DNA from: Planctomycetaceae bacterium
GTDB taxonomy: Bacteria > Planctomycetota > Planctomycetia > Pirellulales > Thermoguttaceae
Length of the DNA: 10,910 bases
Direction of reading: 5' to 3'
Assembly (NCBI GenBank): GCA_031278315.1
Contig: JAITKS010000405.1
Location: 1-10,910, forward strand
Numbering within the stretch: position 1 is the first letter of the stretch; every line of letters starts with the position of its first letter. Position numbers and translations under genes: made by a program. The notes below the pieces were generated by a model. That model searched no databases, had not been told where the DNA came from, and saw only the letters and a list, made by a program, of their open reading frames with translations. This document shows positions 8,791 to 10,910 of this stretch, piece after piece.

Positions 8791-8803
8791 AATAATATCT
8801 GAA

Positions 8804-8901
8804 CATTGATTGGTGTGATTTGTACGATTTGTGTGATTTGTGTGATTTGGTGATCAGTGTGATTTGTACGATTTGTGTGATCGGTGTGATTGGTGTGATC
8901 G
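8804..8901. repeat. GTGTGATTT nonamer tandem array
   Basis: Nine nonamers run from 8813 to 8901, mostly GTGTGATTT with variants GTACGATTT (8822, 8866), GTGTGATCG and GTGTGATTG. They are interrupted once by the 8-nt GGTGATCA (8849-8856), and a partial unit lies at 8804-8812. The pair GTGTGATTT-GTACGATTT occurs twice, which suggests a higher-order duplication. On the toroid gene's sense strand the unit reads AAATCACAC. The array ends about 14 nt before the toroid start codon and lies in its leader or promoter region. Confidence 0.9.
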
Positions 8902-9030
8902 TTTGGTTGATATTGGAATAAGGATATTTTTTTTCATTGAATTGCAAACGAAATACAATTTAATAATTTCAAACCAGCCCTAAAAGAGCGATCGGATATT
9001 GGATCAATAATAGTAGTTAATGATTCTATT

Positions 9031-9073
9031 TCAGATTCGGTTCTAATTTCCGCATGCGAACTAACCACTAACC
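9031..9073 (-). repeat. GGTTAGN heptamer plus CGCATGCG core, copy 2
   Basis: The inverted copy of 1392-1434. Read on the minus strand it gives GGTTAGTGGTTAGTTCGCAT, then GCGGAAATTAGAACCG. The two copies are 7.6 kb apart in opposite orientation, and each lies beside a GTAATATATCAGTG repeat. Confidence 0.75.
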
Positions 9074-9097
9074 ACTAACCACTAACCACTAACCACT
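9063..9097. repeat. Five tandem AACCACT heptamers
   Basis: Five perfect copies of AACCACT at 9063, 9070, 9077, 9084 and 9091, next to the CGCATGCG palindrome. The related copy at 1392 has only two heptamers, so the array length is variable. Such perfect units point to recent slippage expansion, comparable in style to the heptameric STRR repeats known from cyanobacteria, though the sequence differs. Confidence 0.92.
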
Positions 9098-9180
9098 ATA
9101 CAGCCGCTCTTTCAGGGTTATATTAATCTTTAAAATTCATAACCTAAAAAAATCGTAATATATCAGTGAAATAATTTATT

Positions 9181-9225
9181 GTTGTCGGGATCGCAGTTGT
9201 CGGGATCGCGGTCGTCTCGACTGCA
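9181..9225. repeat. 15-bp tandem repeat GTTGTCGGGATCGCA
   Basis: Two near-perfect units (9181-9195 and 9196-9210, one difference at the last base) are followed by a third, degenerate unit (9211-9225, about 10 of 15 matches). The array is GC-rich within AT-rich surroundings and lies inside the MITE-like segment. Confidence 0.8.
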
Positions 9226-9235
9226 TCTTTAGGCG

Positions 9236-9270
9236 TTTTTTGTACAAAAAAGATACAGGCGGGACGCCTG
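9236..9270. repeat. Perfect 16-bp palindrome and adjacent GC hairpin
   Basis: TTTTTTGTACAAAAAA (9236-9251) is a perfect palindrome. Five bases later CAGGCG (9256-9261) pairs with CGCCTG (9265-9270) around GGA, and the sequence continues GCTCCTGCCGGC. The GGCGGGACGCCTGCGCTCC type of sequence is, from general experience, a common intergenic repeat in several bacterial phyla. Confidence 0.7.
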
Positions 9271-9314
9271 CGCTCCTGCCGGCTAAAATATTTTTTAGTA
9301 ATTCCGCTTAAATT

Positions 9315-9390
9315 TAAAATCTAAAATTACAAAATATTCTTCCTCTGTGTTCTCTGTGGTTAATAAAAAAATATTTCACTGAAATATTAC
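9315..9390 (-). repeat. Long inverted repeat, arm next to ubiX
   Basis: 76 bp that match the reverse complement of 10825-10910 with two substitutions, a 9-bp indel (one CACAGAG-type unit fewer here) and a one-base homopolymer difference. Read outward from ubiX the order is GTAATATTTCAGTG, T-run, TTAACC, CACAGAGAA and CACAGAGGA nonamers, then a TTTTGTAATTTTAGATTTTA tail. The arm is also the right half of the MITE-like segment. Confidence 0.88.
9364..9389 (-). terminator. Possible terminator of leuD-ubiX formed by the dispersed repeat
   Basis: On the minus strand AATATTT pairs with AAATATT across CAGTG (9388 down to 9370), and a run of seven T (9371-9365) follows at once. The stem is purely A/T and so weak, but the arrangement of stem plus T-run directly at the ubiX stop codon fits an intrinsic terminator. 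The stop TAA (9389-9387) is itself part of the repeat. Confidence 0.4.
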
Positions 9391-9902
9391 ATTATTTGTG
9401 TCAAAATTTTTTCTACGATGAAATTTACTATGTCTTGAATTGATTGCGGATTTTTGTAGAACCCCGGCATTGTCGGCAAAATTATTGCTCCGGCATTGGC
9501 TAGTTTCAACATTGATTCAATCTGAATAATACTCAACGGAGTTTCTCTCGGAACTATAATTAACTTGCGTGATTCTTTTAACATCACTGCTGCCGCCCGT
9601 TGTAATAAATTATTTGAAATTCCGCTTGCAACACACGACAACGTATTCATTGAACACGGCACAATCACCATTGAATCAGCACAACTCGCACCGCTTGCAA
9701 TCGGTGCGGACATATCATCCGCAGCGTTCCAATTCACAAACGGAAAATCGGACAAACCAACACCGCATTCCGTTTGCATTACTTCTTTGCCGATAGAACT
9801 GCAAACTCCATAAATCTCAATTCCATGATTAAATAACGCACGCAACAACGAAACCGCATAAATACTGCCGCTCGCCCCCGTTATACCAACAATTACTCGC
9901 AT
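9387..9902 (-). CDS. ubiX: Flavin prenyltransferase UbiX
   Basis: Joins a dimethylallyl group from dimethylallyl (pyro)phosphate to FMN, giving the prenylated FMN cofactor that UbiD-family decarboxylases need, for example in quinone synthesis or aromatic acid metabolism. In 171 residues it shows the family pattern: flavin-binding start VGITGASGSIYA (5-16), SAPIASGAS (65-73), PCSMNTLSCVASG (82-94), NLLQRAAAVMLKESRKL (98-114), RETPLS (119-124) and MPGFYKNPQS (145-154). It is soluble, without a signal peptide. At 171 residues it is somewhat shorter than many homologues (about 190), but the final VNFIVEKILTQIM matches the normal last helix, so it is probably complete. It starts 8 nt after the leuD stop, indicating co-transcription, without a visible ribosome binding site. 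The TAA stop is formed by the end of the dispersed repeat. No ubiD partner is in the window. Confidence 0.96.
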   Translation of the reverse strand: MRVIVGITGASGSIYAVSLLRALFNHGIEIYGVCSSIGKEVMQTECGVGLSDFPFVNWNAADDMSAPIASGASCADSMVIVPCSMNTLSCVASGISNNLLQRAAAVMLKESRKLIIVPRETPLSIIQIESMLKLANAGAIILPTMPGFYKNPQSIQDIVNFIVEKILTQIM

Positions 9903-9910
9903 AGAATTTT

Positions 9911-10507
9911 TTATAGCAAACCGTTTGCTTTTTCGTATTCGGTTATTTTTTCTTCGTGGCTTAATGTGATTCCGATATCGTCGAGTCCGTTTAGCAGTCT
10001 TCTTCTTTTTGATACGTCGATATGAAACGGAATTATCAAACCGCTGTTGTCCGATATTGTACAGCTTTCAAGATCGATAGTTAATTTGTAAGGGCGGTAT
10101 TCAGATTCGCGATTGAATAATTCGTTTATAACGGTTTCGGATAGTCTTATCGGCAACATACCGTTTTGAAAACAATTGCTGTAGAAAATATCACCGAAAC
10201 CTGAGGCGAGAATAACTCGAAAACCAAAATCATCGAGTGCCCACGGTGCGTGTTCCCGACTTGAACCGCAGCCGAAATTACATCGTGTCAATAGAATTGT
10301 ACTGCCTTGATATTCAGGTTTATTTAATTCAAAATCGGGGTCCGGCGAGAACCAATCGTCTTTGTAACGCCAGTCGTAAAATGCGAATTTACCGAATCCT
10401 GTTCGTTCTATTCGTTTTAAAAATTGTTTAGGAATAATTTGATCCGTATCAACATCATTCCTATCCATTGGAACAACTACTCCTGTATGTCTTATAAATG
10501 ATTTCAT
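9911..10507 (-). CDS. leuD: 3-isopropylmalate dehydratase small subunit LeuD
   Basis: The small (swivel-domain) subunit of isopropylmalate isomerase, which together with LeuC converts 2-isopropylmalate to 3-isopropylmalate in leucine synthesis. LeuC carries the 4Fe-4S cluster; LeuD completes the active site and helps select substrate. In 198 residues the hallmarks are RHTGVVVPMDRNDVDTDQII (6-25) continuing PKQFLKRI, NFGCGSSREHAPWAL (77-91), GFGDIFYSNCFQNGMLPI (103-120) and LLNGLDDIGITL (171-182). Length and ends fit the bacterial LeuD family (about 200). ATG at 10507 is preferred because it gives the family's usual MKxFxxHTG start; an in-frame TTG three codons earlier is possible but lacks support. 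leuC is not next to it: the upstream 400 bp are non-coding, so the complex must rely on a leuC elsewhere. ubiX follows after 8 nt. Confidence 0.97.
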   Translation of the reverse strand: MKSFIRHTGVVVPMDRNDVDTDQIIPKQFLKRIERTGFGKFAFYDWRYKDDWFSPDPDFELNKPEYQGSTILLTRCNFGCGSSREHAPWALDDFGFRVILASGFGDIFYSNCFQNGMLPIRLSETVINELFNRESEYRPYKLTIDLESCTISDNSGLIIPFHIDVSKRRRLLNGLDDIGITLSHEEKITEYEKANGLL

Positions 10508-10533
10508 TATTGTCAAATATTGTTATCTTTAAT

Positions 10534-10565
10534 TATCTGTTATCCCGGCACTAGACGGGCAGATA
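10534..10565 (-). promoter_or_regulatory. Bulged hairpin in the leuD leader
   Basis: TATCTG (10534-10539) pairs with CAGATA (10560-10565), and CCCG (10544-10547) with CGGG (10556-10559), leaving a 4-nt bulge on one side and an 8-nt loop. It ends about 27 nt before the leuD ATG, so it could affect leuD expression. There is no T-run after it, so it is not a standard terminator. Confidence 0.35.
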
Positions 10566-10631
10566 TTATTGTCAAAAAAGTTAAAGCACAACTATAATCT
10601 TTAACCTGAATTGCAAGCATAAAAATTGCTG

Positions 10632-10706
10632 ACAACAGTTTAATATATCGCAATTAATATATTATTTTGTGTTGCAAAAAGAAAAATAAGCCGAAAAAAC
10701 TGTTGT
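10632..10706. repeat. Nested inverted repeat upstream of leuD
   Basis: A perfect 10-bp outer pair, ACAACAGTTT (10632-10641) and AAACTGTTGT (10697-10706), encloses an inner 8-bp pair TAATATAT (10641-10648) and ATATATTA (10657-10664). The two share one base at the left side, so they may be alternative folds. It could be a structured leader or the remains of another small element. Confidence 0.45.
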
Positions 10707-10824
10707 ATGTATTTCAAGCCGTCGATTATTAGAAGTATAAACTGAATTTGTATTGCGTCAATATTGGTAAAAATTTTTTGTCTCCAGTTTGATATACCAA
10801 TTACACTTTAAAATTCGTTTTTTA

Positions 10825-10910
10825 GTAATATATCAGTGGAATATTTTTTTTATTAACCACAGAGGACACAGAGAACACAGAGGAAGAATATTTTGTAATT
10901 TTAGATTTTA
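10825..10910 (+). repeat. Long inverted repeat, arm upstream of leuD
   Basis: Starts GTAATATATCAGTGGAATAT, then a T-run and TTAACC, three nonamers CACAGAGGA (10858), CACAGAGAA (10867) and CACAGAGGA (10876), and the tail up to the window edge, where it is cut off. It is the inverted partner of 9315-9390 and reads outward from leuD. It has one nonamer more than its partner. Whether it is one end of a second 236-bp segment cannot be seen here. Confidence 0.88.

Larger units (their letters stand above)
8978..9117. repeat. Repeat element bounded by imperfect 13-bp inverted repeats
   Basis: CCCTAAAAGAGCG at 8978-8990 and CGCTCTTTCAGGG at 9105-9117 are inverted with 12 of 13 matches. They enclose 114 bp holding the CGCATGCG repeat copy 2 and the AACCACT array. 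The left end also resembles the double-hairpin element at the left edge of the window, read on the minus strand. Confidence 0.55.
8791..9386. other. Repeat-filled intergenic region between ubiX and the toroid gene
   Basis: About 596 bp without a supportable gene. From low to high coordinates it holds a nonamer array (8804-8901), a short AT-rich spacer, an element bounded by imperfect inverted repeats and containing a heptamer array (8978-9117), and a 236-bp segment with terminal inverted repeats (9155-9390) that carries a 15-mer array, a perfect palindrome, a GC hairpin and CACAGAG units. The promoter of the toroid gene must lie here unless it is read from ubiX; no convincing -35/-10 pair was picked out. 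Confidence 0.8.
9155..9390. mobile_element. Putative MITE-like element with terminal inverted repeats
   Basis: The left end begins GTAATATATCAGTGAAATA and the right end, read on the minus strand, begins GTAATATTTCAGTGAAATAT, so the 236-bp segment has terminal inverted repeats of about 19 bp with one mismatch. It carries no coding sequence. Inside are a 15-mer array (9181-9225), the palindrome TTTTTTGTACAAAAAA (9236-9251), a GC-rich hairpin (9256-9270) and CACAGAG-type units. No convincing target-site duplication is visible, so mobility is inferred from structure only. The right end overlaps the ubiX stop codon. It could equally be two separate repeat copies that happen to face each other. Confidence 0.45.
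10508..10824. other. Non-coding leader region upstream of leuD
   Basis: About 317 bp with no supportable gene. It contains a bulged hairpin near leuD (10534-10565) and a nested inverted repeat (10632-10706). A weak promoter candidate on the minus strand is TTGTGC (10591-10586), 17 nt spacer, TAATAT (10568-10563). In DNA this AT-rich such matches are cheap, so it is only a suggestion. A 26-codon open frame (10620-10540) is not regarded as a gene. Confidence 0.6.

Noticed and set aside
8726..8947. 73-aa open frame on the minus strand overlapping the toroid gene start
   Set aside because: Its distinctive part (ITPITPITQ, SHKSHKSYKS) is merely the nonamer array read in frame, because 9 nt equals three codons. 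It overlaps the real gene and has no start signal.
8978..9390. Possible CRISPR array, because of many short repeats
   Set aside because: Repeats are 7-15 bp and directly tandem without unique spacers of regular length; no cas genes are near.
10540..10620. 26-codon frame before leuD with four Leu codons as a possible attenuation leader peptide
   Set aside because: Leucines are scattered rather than clustered, there is no ribosome binding site, and the hairpin at its end lacks a T-run. A leucine attenuator is not supported.

Overview
The window looks like chromosomal DNA of a low-GC member of the Planctomycetota. This is an inference from gene content: a very large secreted protein combining PQQ-type beta-propeller and TPR segments sits directly downstream of a secreted squalene-cyclase-like alpha/alpha-toroid protein, a pairing typical of planctomycetes. 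The DNA is AT-rich, ribosome binding sites are mostly weak or absent, and the non-coding gaps are full of short tandem and dispersed repeats. No rRNA, tRNA, CRISPR array, transposase, integrase or phage gene was found.

All five supported genes lie on the minus strand, so transcription runs from high to low coordinates. At the right, leuD (small subunit of 3-isopropylmalate dehydratase, leucine synthesis) is followed after 8 nt by ubiX (flavin prenyltransferase, makes the prenylated FMN cofactor of UbiD-type decarboxylases). A gap of about 600 bp follows that consists almost wholly of repeats. Next come the toroid protein (346 aa) and, 107 nt further on, the 2,032-aa propeller/TPR protein. After a 249-bp gap with repeats and a probable terminator comes a GT8-family glycosyltransferase. 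The left edge carries a GC-rich hairpin element.

The two exported proteins probably act together in the cell envelope or periplasm, since they have the same orientation, are close together and both have N-terminal export signals; their function is unknown. The GT8 enzyme probably modifies a surface glycan. leuD and ubiX are metabolic housekeeping genes, and leuC is not in the window.

The most notable content is non-coding. A motif starting GTAATATATCAGTGAAATAT occurs four times clearly and once in degenerate form, always between genes. Two copies face each other and bound a 236-bp MITE-like segment that ends exactly on the ubiX stop codon. One end of that segment reappears as a near-identical inverted copy of about 80 bp beyond leuD, so leuD-ubiX lies between inverted repeats. 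Several unrelated tandem arrays (AATCACAC-type, CACAGAG-type and ACAGGATT-type with period 8-9, an AACCACT heptamer, a 15-mer and a 14-mer) fill the other gaps. I see no clear new defence or enzymatic system. The repeat landscape and the paired exported proteins are what merit follow-up.
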